Of a stretch of DNA of 64,000 nucleotides, positions 1 to 11,379 are shown piece after piece (the first letter of the stretch is position 1; each line of letters opens with the position of its first letter). Position numbers and translations under genes: made by a program. This DNA comes from Pseudomicrostroma phylloplanum (lineage: Eukaryota > Basidiomycota > Exobasidiomycetes > Microstromatales): the NCBI GenBank assembly GCA_039545275.1, contig BCHS01000011.1, forward strand, positions 496,001-560,000. Direction: 5' to 3'. A model generated the notes under the pieces. The model was not told where the DNA came from and searched no databases. It saw only the letters and a list, made by a program, of their open reading frames with translations.

Positions 1-3000
1 GTAGAAAAGACTCCGATGACTTTGACGCCTCAAGCTCGACCGCCAACCACCAACAATGCACACGAAGAGACGGATGACTTCGATAGCTCGTCCGTCCAAT
101 CTCAGGCTGGATCCCGGCCAGGATCGCCGGTGCCTCAATCTGAAATGTCTGAGGTGGACATACACTCATGTGGTAGCTTGGCCCTCACTTCTGCACCTGC
201 GAGCAGTGGCGAAGGTCCGGCGAAGAAGAAATCGGGACCAAAAGCTAGCGTCCTCGCCTGGCGAGAAGCCAGCAAAGCGAGTGATGCTGGCAGCGTCGAC
301 AGCTCTGCAGGAGACGAGCACGGACAGGACCCTAGCGCCCGCTCGATCTCTACTGGATGGTCGTCAACAGCTTCTTCGAGGTGGAGAAGGGTCAATAGCT
401 CAGGGGCACCCGAGGAGGATGAAGTGGCGAGCTTCACATCTGAGAGTACGAGCTTTTCACAAGAGAGCCGTTCCGGGGGAGGGCCTGCATCCTCACAGGC
501 ACAGTCTGTGACAAGTGCGGCAAGAATGTACTCTCGCAGTAGCCAGCATTCCACTGCCTCTGCGTTGCGCCCTGTACAACAAAGCGAGCAGAAAGAGCTA
601 GAGGACCTGACCATGCGGCCTGGTGAGGAAGTGCGAATCATCGTCTCCTTCAGCCCTTTGCGAGGCGAGATTGATGAGACGTACTCCGCAGGGCGACTTC
701 TCGAGCACACCTTCCGGCTCAATCTGGACTATGCCAAAGCTCGAGGTGGGTCGGCCATTGCTGGAGGTGGGTCACGCTTGAGAGGAGGGAAAGAGCGCAG
801 AACGGTCTTGTGCCGGACGCGAACGTGCACCTCTTTCATCGGCGTCTCGCCCAAGGAGCTAGATCTTGGCGAGACCAACGTTGGGTCGAGAAAGTCAAGT
901 CAGATCGTCGTTACCAACTACTCGGAACTCAGCGCTCGCGTCGACCTGCGCTTCGTCTCAAAAGTATTGAGCATGTACCGAGACGAGATGACAATACCCG
1001 CCGGTCAAAGCATCCATCTCAGCCTCGACCATTCCCCTCGCCGGGTGAATGCAGCCTACTCCAAGCAAATCACCGTAGCTAATCTGCTGAATCGACGCAA
1101 CGACCAGATCTTTGAGGTACGCAGCAAGAATGTCGACAAGCAGAGGATCAGCTTCCACTCGCTGCTTTACCGGATATTGACGCCCAATGGCTCGAACTTT
1201 CTCGAATTTGGCGACGTCAACATCAATTCATCTCGAATTCGGGCATTCTCCATCGAGAACGTGACGAACGCGAACCTGACACTCGACATCACTACGGCTC
1301 ATCCTGAGGATGTTGGGCTGTATGTCAAAGCGATGCCAGATGAGGTGACCGGCTCTTCCATTAGCGTCCCGACAGCAGCGTCCGACGCCGCTGGAGGCAC
1401 AAAGACTATTCACGCAAAGGGCAAGGGCTACGAAGACCACGAGCCGAGCGGCAGTGTCATGGCTCGAGCTTTGCCCGCGATGTTAGCTGCCGCCAAGGAG
1501 GGCAAGGATGGTCAGCCCGCCATCAAGGCAGCCAAAGGTGCCGAGCTGAAGGAGCGCTTTCTGGAGACGATCTCATCGGACACTCCCGCACACATCCGGC
1601 AAGAGAACACGTCTTGGCGAACTGCGCAAAAGCTGAGTCATTATCGAAAGGACGCTTCATCTCCTGCCGTTGCGCTTGGCGAGCTGCGTGAAGGTGGTCA
1701 GATCAGTGGAGGCGGTAACGGCTCCGGAACGGGCACGCAAAGCAAGAAAGGAGGACAAGTCAATCTTGTTTCGGTTCTGAAAAAGGGTGGCAAAGGTCGA
1801 ACGACCATACCCTTTGGCTGCGGTGTCACCTTCAAAGATCGCACATTGGTGCAAGACTTTGAACCCTTGGACCTCGCCAGCGGCCCGCCCCTAGTAGCCA
1901 AGCGAATCTCGACAAAGAGCCGTTGCTTCCAGCTCCTTGAGCAGCTTGAGACGACGAAGCGTGTCACCAAGAGTGCCATAGGCACAAAGGCTGCGGAGGA
2001 ACAGACCATGCCAGCACTAGCGACAGAGCTTGGTGACGAAGCTCCAGACGCTGCTCCTTCAAGTCAAATCTCTTCAGCGCTTGCTACACCTGCCGCCAAG
2101 AGACTGCCCAATGCACTTGCTGACGATATCAAGAGCAAAGCTGGCACACCTTCACGTCCGGTCGCAGGTCTGCATTCAGACGACACTGTCAAAGATGGCC
2201 AGCAGCGTTCACCAGCTCTCACTGCCAAGAGGAAAGTCAAGCAGACGGCTCTAGATCCTACTGACGTCTCGAATCTATCTCTCGATGAGCTCTTGGCGGC
2301 TCTCGAATCACAGCCGAATGCTCTGAGCACTTTGTTCTTCAACAGCGCTCAAGCCGAGGAGAAGCATGTGCGCACCGAGATCAATCTGCAGAGAGAGCTG
2401 AGGCGTGCCATCGAAACTCGGCGGCTGGTGCCGCTCAGCATGCTCCGTGTCCCTCCCGGCGAGGAGCGTCAGGTGGTGGCGGTTTTCAGTCCCAACGGCA
2501 GCACTCGCCCTCACATTCTTGGTACTGCGAGGAAGCAAGACTCTCGCATCTTCCTTCGCTTGATGGAGTACGACGTCGAAGCAGTCAAGGCCTCTGACGA
2601 GTTCGCTGCCATGGCAAATCTAGAGAGGGACGAGCTTCCGATCCGGGACCTGATGGTGCGCACCACAGTCTGTCGTGCTCTCCTTGAGCTCGGTCAGCCT
2701 CACATCAACTTCGGACAGATGGAAAAGGGTGAGACGAAGACGAAGAAGATCCTCATCCACAATCGATCCGAGTGGTCTGCACGGTACTGCATTCGCAAGA
2801 GTGGAAGCATTGCTAGTGGAGACATCAAGCTGAGCTCAGGCAGGTACGGGGTGGTATCGGCGCATGGCAAGCGCGAAGTCGAGTTCATCTTCTCTCCTTC
2901 GCTGACAGGAGCGTACCAAGAGAAGCTCATCATCGAGAACGTAGCCGACCGAGACCGAGACTTGACGGTCTTCCTCAAAGCTACCGTGAGGAAGAAGCCA

Positions 3001-3948
3001 AACTTTGCCGTAGAGCCTGCTGCCATTGATTTCGGTGATTGTCGCTCTGGTAAGCTCACCGAGGCGCAGTCGTTCAGCATCTCCAACACGACGAGCAAGG
3101 CGAGGACCTTTGTTGTCGCGATCGACTCGAGCGACCTGCGACACCAGCGCACGATCATGGATGTGGTCTTCTCCACCTCCGATGAAGACCAGACGCGCAC
3201 AACGCTGACCAAGGCAGAAGAGACTTCGATTGCAGAAGAGGTGGAGCACATCTCTCAGAAGCTCAAGATTGCCAATCGAAAGGGTCAAGAGGACAAGATC
3301 AAAAAGTATGAGGGAAGGTTGGCAGAGCTCAACGTCAAGACGGGTGGAGGGGCAGTGCCAGCTACCCCGCTGAGTGCAGGTTCTTCGAGACCAGCCTCGC
3401 CGCCTGCTCAGGCCTCCCAGCCCTCTACTGATGAGCAGGAGACCGAAGGAGCGCCTCTGACGGAAGCGACTGCCAAGTCCACCCCAGCAGAAGATCTGTC
3501 TGCACGCGCCAACCTGGTCTCGCCACCGGCTTCAGCTCGGCTGAAGCGAGTGTCCTCGACTGTGACGATCAGTCTCGGTCCCAATGCCAGCAAGCGCATC
3601 TTTGTGCGTGTGCGGACCAGCGCAGTCCACACTGCCCTCACGGCGCAGGACGAGGAGCACGCAGCCTCTGTGCAGGAAAAGGGCGGGCAAGACGTCTCTC
3701 TGGATGTCCTGGTGCACGAAGTCAAGAACCAAGACGAGACGCGGATCGTTGCGGTTCGGGCCAGAGCCCTCTGGAGTAGCGGTTCCAGTGGTGCTGCTAG
3801 TGGTGGTGTGAGTGAAGGCTCCACTACCAATGAAGAGAAGGAGGATGAGGGGCCTCAGGAAAGGGAGGGTGAAGAGGAGAGCGAGGCAGATCCGCTGCCC
3901 GTGCACGACTCTTCGGCCGTCATCTTCACTTCGGATTCGCAGCTGTGA
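1..3948 (+). CDS. ASH/PapD-like repeat protein, 5' partial
   Basis: The frame is open from the first base of the window to a TGA at 3946-3948, so the true start probably lies upstream; the first ATG in view is at 16 (1310 residues). The first ~190 residues are Ser/Gly-rich and look disordered. Then follow several stretches of the immunoglobulin-like ASH/PapD type: 'VSPKELDLGETNVGSRK' near residue 275, 'FLEFGDVNINSSRIRAFSIEN' near 395-415, 'PHINFGQMEKGETKTKKI' near 895 and 'VEPAAIDFGDCRSGKL' near 1000. Each has the hallmark 'x-D/N-F/L-G-x-x' strand followed by a short turn. A predicted coiled segment (about 1070-1110) and an acidic tail follow. Such domains in other eukaryotes occur in cytoskeletal and membrane-contact proteins; no specific function can be given here. 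No intron is evident. Confidence 0.75.
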   Translation, partial: VEKTPMTLTPQARPPTTNNAHEETDDFDSSSVQSQAGSRPGSPVPQSEMSEVDIHSCGSLALTSAPASSGEGPAKKKSGPKASVLAWREASKASDAGSVDSSAGDEHGQDPSARSISTGWSSTASSRWRRVNSSGAPEEDEVASFTSESTSFSQESRSGGGPASSQAQSVTSAARMYSRSSQHSTASALRPVQQSEQKELEDLTMRPGEEVRIIVSFSPLRGEIDETYSAGRLLEHTFRLNLDYAKARGGSAIAGGGSRLRGGKERRTVLCRTRTCTSFIGVSPKELDLGETNVGSRKSSQIVVTNYSELSARVDLRFVSKVLSMYRDEMTIPAGQSIHLSLDHSPRRVNAAYSKQITVANLLNRRNDQIFEVRSKNVDKQRISFHSLLYRILTPNGSNFLEFGDVNINSSRIRAFSIENVTNANLTLDITTAHPEDVGLYVKAMPDEVTGSSISVPTAASDAAGGTKTIHAKGKGYEDHEPSGSVMARALPAMLAAAKEGKDGQPAIKAAKGAELKERFLETISSDTPAHIRQENTSWRTAQKLSHYRKDASSPAVALGELREGGQISGGGNGSGTGTQSKKGGQVNLVSVLKKGGKGRTTIPFGCGVTFKDRTLVQDFEPLDLASGPPLVAKRISTKSRCFQLLEQLETTKRVTKSAIGTKAAEEQTMPALATELGDEAPDAAPSSQISSALATPAAKRLPNALADDIKSKAGTPSRPVAGLHSDDTVKDGQQRSPALTAKRKVKQTALDPTDVSNLSLDELLAALESQPNALSTLFFNSAQAEEKHVRTEINLQRELRRAIETRRLVPLSMLRVPPGEERQVVAVFSPNGSTRPHILGTARKQDSRIFLRLMEYDVEAVKASDEFAAMANLERDELPIRDLMVRTTVCRALLELGQPHINFGQMEKGETKTKKILIHNRSEWSARYCIRKSGSIASGDIKLSSGRYGVVSAHGKREVEFIFSPSLTGAYQEKLIIENVADRDRDLTVFLKATVRKKPNFAVEPAAIDFGDCRSGKLTEAQSFSISNTTSKARTFVVAIDSSDLRHQRTIMDVVFSTSDEDQTRTTLTKAEETSIAEEVEHISQKLKIANRKGQEDKIKKYEGRLAELNVKTGGGAVPATPLSAGSSRPASPPAQASQPSTDEQETEGAPLTEATAKSTPAEDLSARANLVSPPASARLKRVSSTVTISLGPNASKRIFVRVRTSAVHTALTAQDEEHAASVQEKGGQDVSLDVLVHEVKNQDETRIVAVRARALWSSGSSGAASGGVSEGSTTNEEKEDEGPQEREGEEESEADPLPVHDSSAVIFTSDSQL

Positions 3949-4365
3949 GGATGAAGGGTGGAGATCACCTCGGCGTGACCGCCCAAACGATGCAGAACGC
4001 TATTACTACCCGGACTGGGCACGGCCTGCAGGCGACTGCTTGCCGCGTTACATGTCTACCACCACTTCCCCCTTCCAGATGTGTGTTACGTCTACCCCTT
4101 ATGTCTTCCGTTTTTCTTGCCGTCGTGGAATTTCATAGAGTCGAGAAGACGACGGTGGCTGGCCGGCGATTTGACCGCATGAAGGACAAGGCCTCCAGCC
4201 AGACTGGACGATGATGGGTGATGATGGTATGACAATGAAGCGTGACAAGGTGGGAGTGGCGCTATAGACCGTGGACTTTTGGAATCGAACGCACTCTCGC
4301 TTTCTTGCAATAGGGCGTGACGACCAGCTTCCGAGTACATTGTGCTCGCGCGCATCCGGCGCGTT
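3949..4365. other. tail-to-tail intergenic spacer
   Basis: This is 3' flanking sequence between the plus-strand ASH-type gene and the tentative minus-strand gene that follows. Short open frames overlap here on both strands, but none has a convincing start, codon pattern or splice sites. No repeat or RNA gene was seen. Confidence 0.5.
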
Positions 4366-5458
4366 TCAGCTGAGGAGATCGTGTTGAGAGCCAAAGCGAG
4401 AGAGAGGGAGGCACAAGTTGAACATTGGCTCAGCCCGTACTGTGCAGGTACAGTGGTGCTGATCTTTCGAATTGCTCCGAGGGGGGAAGGGGGTCCCGCT
4501 GCGGAGGAAGTACTCACCATGACACTGACGTGGGCTCTGCGCCCGTCTCGTACCAGCCAAAGCCAACGCTGCCTCGGGTTCTTCTCGGCCGTCTGTCCCT
4601 CTCCTTCCCTCTCTCCGTCTCCGTCGCCGTCTTCTCTTGCTGCTCTCCGCTCCTCTTCCTCTTCGTCTCATCCTTGCTTGTCGAGTAGCCACCTCTGCCT
4701 CTTCAGCACCGATGTAGTACCTCGCACAAATCTCTGCGTCCTCACTGGTGAGGAAATCGGCGGGGGGNACGAGCCTCCTACCTGTTCGAGAATCTGCCGG
4801 GGCAGAGGGAGGGGGAGAGGGCAGGGGGCGGAAGCTCTGTGGCTTTGGCTTTGACTTTGGCTTTGGCTCGGGTTTTCGCGGGCAAGGGACAGGACGGGGA
4901 GACCGCCGGCTGGCGTACTGGCAGAGAGATGCTGAATGATGATGAGGAGGAGGATGTTCGCGGCGGCGGCGGCGATGATGGGAAGAGCGCCTGCAGGCTT
5001 TCAGACGCAGGTGGTTGGGAGTGAGGAGATGAGCTAGATGCAGGCAGGTACATCCGAGGAGTAGTAGCCAAGCCATACGCGGGTGACCACGACGGAGGGT
5101 TGAGTGGCCAGAATTGAGGAGTAGGCGAAGGCGGGTCCAGGGAGGGGAGCCTGGGTTGAAAGCTGGCTGGACCGGCGCGAGGGATCGTGGCTAGACGAGC
5201 TGCGAGCCTATCGCCTGGCGTGGTAGCTGTGTCGCCCTGCCCCACCCGGAGACGGACAGGGCGAAGATCTTGCTGCTGCCAAGCGGGTGCGCTGGCTGAT
5301 GGACATTTGTACCGTATGCGCTTGTTGTGCTCGATTAGAAATTCCCCGTAGGTAGTTGCGTCTTGGGATTCCGGACGGTAAAAAGCGCCGCTCTTCTCTG
5401 CTGGAATTACAATGGCAGGGAAGTACGTAAAGCTGTGAGGAGAATGCGAGGGATCCAT
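4366..5458 (-). CDS. hypothetical protein (tentative three-exon model)
   Basis: Proposed exons on the minus strand are 5458-4782, 4744-4518 and 4439-4366, giving 325 residues with phases that agree at both joins. The N-terminal part ('MDPSHSPHSFTYFPAIVIPA' onwards) is Pro/Ser-rich. The C-terminal part contains 'SEDAEICARYYIGAEEAEVA' followed by an Arg-rich run of nearly 20 basic residues. The first intron would be only 37 nt and holds the single ambiguous base of the window (N at 4768). No domain was recognised. Low-complexity coding and the odd intron make this a weak call; it could be non-coding sequence between two plus-strand genes. Confidence 0.33.
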
Positions 5459-6512
5459 GCTGCTCTTGAACCCATTCGCAATGAAGACTTGGGGTGTATT
5501 CAGTGGGTGGCAGCTGCGGATGAGGCTTTGACTTAGAGTTGGCCGATGTGGAAAGATGAAACCTTGCAATAACAGAGCCAGGCAGCTTGTGTTTGCCCTC
5601 GTTCGTTTCTTTCACTCCTCTCATAGGTTGTGTACAGATATCTGGAGCAAAGTATCACGATCAGGAACGATTTCCACCCGAACCAAGTGCCTTGTTCCAT
5701 CTTTTGCCCTCGCCCCGTGCCCTGAGAGGATGGACGACCGCCCTAACCAGGTACCTCTAGACGCCCACGTGCTCCGGCGTAGACCCCACACCGCCCAAGT
5801 ATGACTAAGCCGGAGTTCAACGGACATGAGTGGGATATCAGATATTGATAGCGCTCCGATATGAGGGAAGAGGAGCAAGACTACCAGCAAGAAACAAGGT
5901 GAGCTCCCTCAATAACGCCTTGCGCCCGGGCCATGCATCGGACGTCGGGGCCGTGTAAGAGGTAAACGGAACGGGTGGAGGACCGGCGGCGAAGGGCAGT
6001 TGGGGGCGGAATTTCGGACGGCGGGCGGCAATTGGCGGGATGCAGGGCCGAGAAGCAGAGGGAAGCGGGCTGAGGTAATCGCTGCGTGTGTGCGGCCGTG
6101 CATGGGTGGCTTCGGTGGGCGTGGCTTCCTTCTCTCCACACCCAAGTGACTGAGCACACGCAGCGTCGTGGCCCCCCAGTGATTGGCGGGACAATTTACT
6201 TCCCACCCACCTTTGCCTGAGGTCTGGCGAGCCATCTCACCCACTTCACCCACCCACGCCCACTCACGCCCACTCACAGTCTTTGTCATCCCCCCTTGTG
6301 CTTCTTCCTGTTCTTTACAAGGGTCCACGCTCGCTCCACTCCGACTCAGCACAGCTCAGTTCACCTCGTCGTAGTCTTCTTCGTCGTCCTTACTGCCGCT
6401 CCCTATTACGCTGTTCTTCCCTATACCTCCCCACTCCCCTCCACCCCGGCACTTCTTCCTGCTCACTATTTCCCACTGGCCCACCTTACAACGTCCGTCT
6501 CTTGGTGCTCTC
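5459..6512. other. divergent intergenic region upstream of the CFA synthase gene
   Basis: No supportable gene lies here. The segment from about 6200 to 6510 is C/T-rich with CCCAC/CTCAC runs (6236-6280), as is common just upstream of fungal start codons. It is likely the promoter and leader of the gene starting at 6513. Confidence 0.5.
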
Positions 6513-8443
6513 ATGCTCTCCAACGCAGCAGAATCGCCCTCCTCGGCACTCCTCGCCCTGCCAGGGAGGGTAGCCGCGTCGTACGGCTGGTCACCCCTCG
6601 TCTCCCTCGCCCGGTCATCGGTAAACTCCCTCTTCTCCCGTCTGCAGGTCGGTCTGCTCACCATTCGGGATTCAGATGGTACCACGTATCGCTTTGGTGA
6701 TCAGTCCCTCGTGGCCCTAGCGCAGCAGCAGCAGACCGCCAACTCGTCGACCACTGCTTCTTCCTCGTCGGCTTCTTCCTCTTCCCACTCTAGCGAGGGC
6801 GCAATGAACGAAGCTGCGCCCATCAAGGCCACACTCGTGGTCAAGGACGATACCTTTTGGGTCAGGATGTTCTTTGGCGCCGACTTGGGCTTCTCCGAGG
6901 CATTCATGGCCGGAGAGGTGGAGACGCCTGATCTGGGAGACTGCTTCAGCGTGAGTATGCCTTGAGCTGCGAGGAGAGCGAGGCCGAGTACATTATCCTG
7001 GGGAGATTGATTGAGCAATCTCGGCTGACGTTCGAGCGCTACCTCCTTTCTTCTTTCTCTTCCAGCTCTTCATCCACAATCGAGCTGCGCTCTCAGAATT
7101 AGATCTGGGAGTGGCCTCGCGAGTGACGGGATACATTCAGGGTCAGCTGAACAAGCGGTATGCCAACACCAAGGGCGGCAGCCTGAAGAATATTGGAGCT
7201 CATTACGACATCGTGAGTTGGGAGCATCAGTCCAGCTCTCCTCTACTTGGATCGCCTGGCTGACACTTCTCTGCTGCTTAATCACCGTTACCGTCAGTCT
7301 AATGCAATGTATGAGCGCTTCCTGAGTAGGGACATGACCTACAGTTGCGGTATCTACCCTTCTCTAGATGCAGACGTCGCTCCTCCTGTTCCACTGGCAG
7401 CAGCCAACTCTCTCCGCAACGCTGGGCCTACGAAGCCAAGAAACTCGAAGGGCCCGCAGCTTCCCAGAGACTCAGGTCTGGGATCGCCACAATCAGACTC
7501 GTCTCAGCCAATCGATGAGCTAGAAGAGGCTCAGATTACCAAGCTCAGGCTACACATTTCTCGCTGCCAAATTTCGCCAGGCGACCGGGTCCTCGAGATC
7601 GGTACCGGCTGGGGTTCGCTAGCCATGGAGACGTGCAACATGGTACCTGGCGTGACCGTGGACAGTCTGACCCTTTCCAAGGAGCAAAAATCCCTCGCAG
7701 AAGCTCGTATCAAGGAAGCAGGCCTGGAGCAGCGGATTCGCGTTCACCTGCTGGACTACAGGGACATGCCAAAGGAGTGGGAGGGCGCCTTTGATCGAGT
7801 CGTTTCCATTGAAATGCTGGAAGCAGTCGGCATCGAGTTCCTCTCGACGTACTTTGCCGCGATTCACAAGGTCCTCAAGATGGACACCGGTACTGCCGTC
7901 TTCCAATGCATCACCATGCCCGAGAGCCGCTTCGAGGCATACGTCAAGGGCGTAGACTTTATCAAGAAGTACATCTTCCCCGGAGGTGTCCTGCCCTCGG
8001 TCACCTCCCTCGTCACGGCCATGACGGCTGGATCAGAAGGGACGATGATCCTCCAGGCCGTCGACTCCATCGGACCGCACTATGCGCGAACTCTCAGGGA
8101 GTGGAGACAGCGCTTCGAGGCTTCCTTTGACGGCGAGGATGGCATTAGGGAGGCGCTGTTGAAGGATCATGCGACGATTAGGAACCTGCCGAAGGAGAAG
8201 AGGGACAAGGAGGTAGAGGTCTTCAAGAGGAAGTGGCTCTACTACTTCATCTATTGCGAGAGGGGCTTTACTGAGAACCAGATTGGAGGTGAGTGAAAGC
8301 CGAGAGAGAGAGAGAGTGGGCGTGCTCGCGCAATGGTGGGTACTAATACTTGCTCCCCCTCTTCCACCTATTTCCTGCTAGACCACATCCTGACCTTCGC
8401 AAGGGTAGGCGCTCCCAAGCAACCCCTCTCTTTCGGAGCGTGA
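6513..8443 (+). CDS. cyclopropane-fatty-acyl-phospholipid synthase-like methyltransferase
   Basis: Exons 6513-6950, 7066-7212, 7298-8288 and 8382-8443 join in phase to 545 residues. The family transfers a methylene group from S-adenosylmethionine across a cis double bond of membrane phospholipid acyl chains. The SAM-binding motif 'VLEIGTGWG' is at about 293-301, followed by 'LTLSKEQKSLAEARIKEAGL' and 'VSIEMLEAVG', all characteristic of the CFA/mycolic acid synthase family. The N-terminal ~195 residues match the usual extension ('TFWVRMFFGADLGFSEAFM'), with a Ser-rich insertion near 75-95. The last exon encodes 'HILTFARVGAPKQPLSFGA'. All introns have GTGAGT donors. Substrate specificity cannot be judged from sequence alone. 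Confidence 0.9.
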
Positions 8444-9236
8444 TAAGCGGGCGCTTGTCAAGTCAATAGGCCCATCACGCAGCCTCCTCTTCTCAAGTCC
8501 CATCGACAGTAGATCGCGTCACCCTCCTGTACCTGTGCCCCTCTCATTCCCCCCCTCATCCTATCTCACCGTCCCGTCTTCTTCCAATCGTCCGATCTCC
8601 ACGTCGACGCTAATACAAAATACGCCTACGCCCTGAGCACGCTTGTATGCATCTTCAGATGAGCCCTGTCCTGACACTTCTCTGCCTGCACTCTGGGGCC
8701 GGAGCCGCCGCTGGCGCTGGCGCTGTGGTCGTGGTCAGGAACGCTCGTCGCTGATGGCGATGGCGATTGGGGGTTGGGGATGAGAGTGATAATTATGGAG
8801 GCCCGATCGAAGCGGAGCGCCCTTTCTGTCCTTACAGTAGTCTGAGAGGGACGGATCGGAATTAGACTAAGGGGGTTGGTTGGACGCGCCTGTTCCGAGC
8901 CGCAATAGCAAGCATGGGTCGTAGGAGCAAGCATGACAAGCCGGGGCCGGGGGTAAAGCGGGCGGCCTTTTGGGGGGCTGCAAATATGCCTCAAGGGGAT
9001 GTTGTTGCTCCATCCCGTCTTCATACCAGACCGATCAGCGTCTTGGTCCAGTCAGCTTTGCTTGCCTGCTGAGAGGCGAGCTAGCTGTGCGCTGCGCTGT
9101 GCTTCCACTGGCGGTCGATACGCGATTGCAGTACTGTGCTGTGCTGTCCGTCGATACGTAGCCCACGCCCGTCCTCAGTATAGCCAGGGCCAGAATCTCA
9201 CCAGGCTCCTCGCACCGCCCAGCCGACCCTTCCAGG
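8444..9236. other. intergenic region between the CFA synthase and GT31 genes
   Basis: The two flanking genes run in the same direction. A minus-strand open frame at 8626-9024 is Pro/Ser-rich with no recognisable domain and no splice partners, so it is not called. No repeats of note. Confidence 0.5.
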
Positions 9237-11162
9237 ATGGTGCAATTGCGCTCCATCTCCTACCAACCCGATCCCTACTCGCCACGGTGCGTCTCTCCCA
9301 AGCTCAAGCGCGAGCAACGACGCTCCCACGGCTCGCGGCCACGCACGCTCCTCACTTCCTCGGCGCGACTCAGACGGTACCGCCGGCTCTTGGCGATAGG
9401 CCTGTTCGCTGTCTTCATCCTGGGCACCGCCTGGTGCTTTCTCCCTCGCCACGAGAAGAAGACCTCTGAGCCCCCGGCGCCCGAGCGGCCACACAAGCGG
9501 GACCTTCGCACCCTGCAAAGCCCCATCTGGTGGTCCGACCCCTGGGCTCTTTCCCCCTCTCAATTCCCCCGTCTCTCCCTCTACCCAGATCCAGACTGGA
9601 ACCCCCACCCGCACTGGCACAAAACTTCCATCCCCTCTCTACAAGACCCGCAGCGACATGCTCCTCCCTCGAGTTTTGCCTGCAACGAGGAGAGTCACCC
9701 TTTTTACGGGGAGAGTATCGCCCCGAGCCTTGCGGGGGGGACACGCTCCTCGCCTCTCCTCTTTCTGGGGATCTTCTCCTCCCTGCAGCCAGGGAAGGAA
9801 TACATGCGGGACATGATCCGACGTCGCCAATTCCCTCACTTCCACCACTCGGAGCGCTACCAATTCCATCAAGGCGGAAACGAGGGGCGGAACTTTTCGC
9901 ATCCGAGCCACGATTGGGGGGATATGGGTATTCCGGCCGGTGTGTTAGAGTGGAAGTTTGTGCTGGGATACCCGAGAGGGTGGGAGAGGACGGTTAGGAT
10001 GATTAGGGATGGGACGTTGAGTTGGAGGGATGCGCGGGATCCTTGGATGCGGAGGTGGGATTTGGGCACGCCGAAGGAGGGGAGCTTTGTCAGTTGGGAT
10101 GGGATCAAGAGACGAGAGGGGGAGGAGGGGGTATCAGGAGGATGGAGAACGACGAGATTAGTTCAGTGGGCAGGTTGGGCCAAGATGATGGGACTCTGGA
10201 GGAGGAGGGTGCCGGTCAGGTTTGGCGGATGGAAGGATGAGGAGATTGCTACTGCGAGGGAGCAGGTCAAGACGATGCACCTGCTGGCCGAGGAGCAGAA
10301 TCGCTTTGGTGATCTCGTCCTACTGTGAGTGTATAGGAGGGCAAGGTGAGACTGGATTGAGCCAGAGAGACTAGAACGCTATTAACACCCTTCTTCCTCT
10401 TGGCTTCCGTCGAACAGTGACCTGGAAGATAACATCGCCGAGGGCAAGACGTACCAGTACTTCCGCTGGCTAGCGCAGAAGCGCTCCGACAATCGTCCCC
10501 CGCGTTTCGCAATGAGTAAGTGAATGACTCAGGGATACCAACGCAGAACGAAGCACGACTGCCTGACCGACCGACCGTCTGCTCTTCTCCTGATGCTCTA
10601 GAGACCGACGACGACACCTTCCACGTCATCCCGAACCTCCTCTCCCTCCTCGCGCCGCTCTCCTGCCAAACACCCCTCTACCTCGGCACCTCCTGGGGCT
10701 GTGCGCAGGACTTTCCCTTCCACTTTGGAGGACTTGGCTATGCTCTCAGCTGGCCCTTGGTCGCTTGGCTGGGTGGGGGAGAGGAGCTGAGCGAGGAGGA
10801 CACGTGGGGGAATGAGGATGCGCGATTGGGTGCCTATCTTATGAATCTCGATAGGGAGAAGGAGCCTGTGGTCACGTTGGAGTGAGTGTTGCCAAAGAAG
10901 GAAGACGAAGCCTGCCAAGCGCTATGCTGACAAACACTCCTCTCCATCATTCCCACACAGCTACTCGATCCAGATGGGCTCCTGGTTCGACAACTGGACC
11001 TTCCCAAAGACGACTTCCACCATCGCCCTTCACTACCTCAAGGAGCCCAATGTCTACCGAGACTACTCGCAGGTGATGTGGGATCTGTGGAAGAGTGAGG
11101 GCAAGGAGTGGAGGTGGGAGGAAGGGAAGGAGTGGGTGAGGAGACATGGGAGGATGCCTTGA
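9237..11162 (+). CDS. glycosyltransferase family 31 (galactosyltransferase-like), type II membrane protein
   Basis: Exons 9237-10324, 10418-10515, 10602-10881 and 10961-11162 join in phase to 555 residues. A basic N-terminus is followed by one hydrophobic segment at about 51-69 ('LLAIGLFAVFILGTAWCFL'), giving the usual Golgi type II topology. The catalytic region has the GT31 signatures 'KTDDDTF' at 396-402 (DXD-type metal/nucleotide-sugar site, split by intron 2), 'FGGLGYALS' and 'NEDARLGAYL'. Family members build beta-1,3-linked sugars onto glycoproteins or glycolipids. The long region between the membrane anchor and the catalytic core (70-360) is Trp/Pro-rich, less conserved and of unknown role. 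The donor sugar is not predictable. Confidence 0.85.
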
Positions 11163-11379
11163 GCAGTGGAGGTAGATGAGGTGGGACGTCTGCTCAAAGG
11201 GTGTTGCTCTGCTCTATTTCGGCTTGGTCATGGCTTCTATACGATGATAAATAGCTTCATATTGCTGCACGGGACTCGATGATTCGCCCGGCGGGGGTAT
11301 AGACTGAAGTGAGAGCTGGAGCAGATTTGTAGAGAGAAAGAGCAAGTATGTAGTGGTCTTGTAGGTCAGGTCTGATTGG

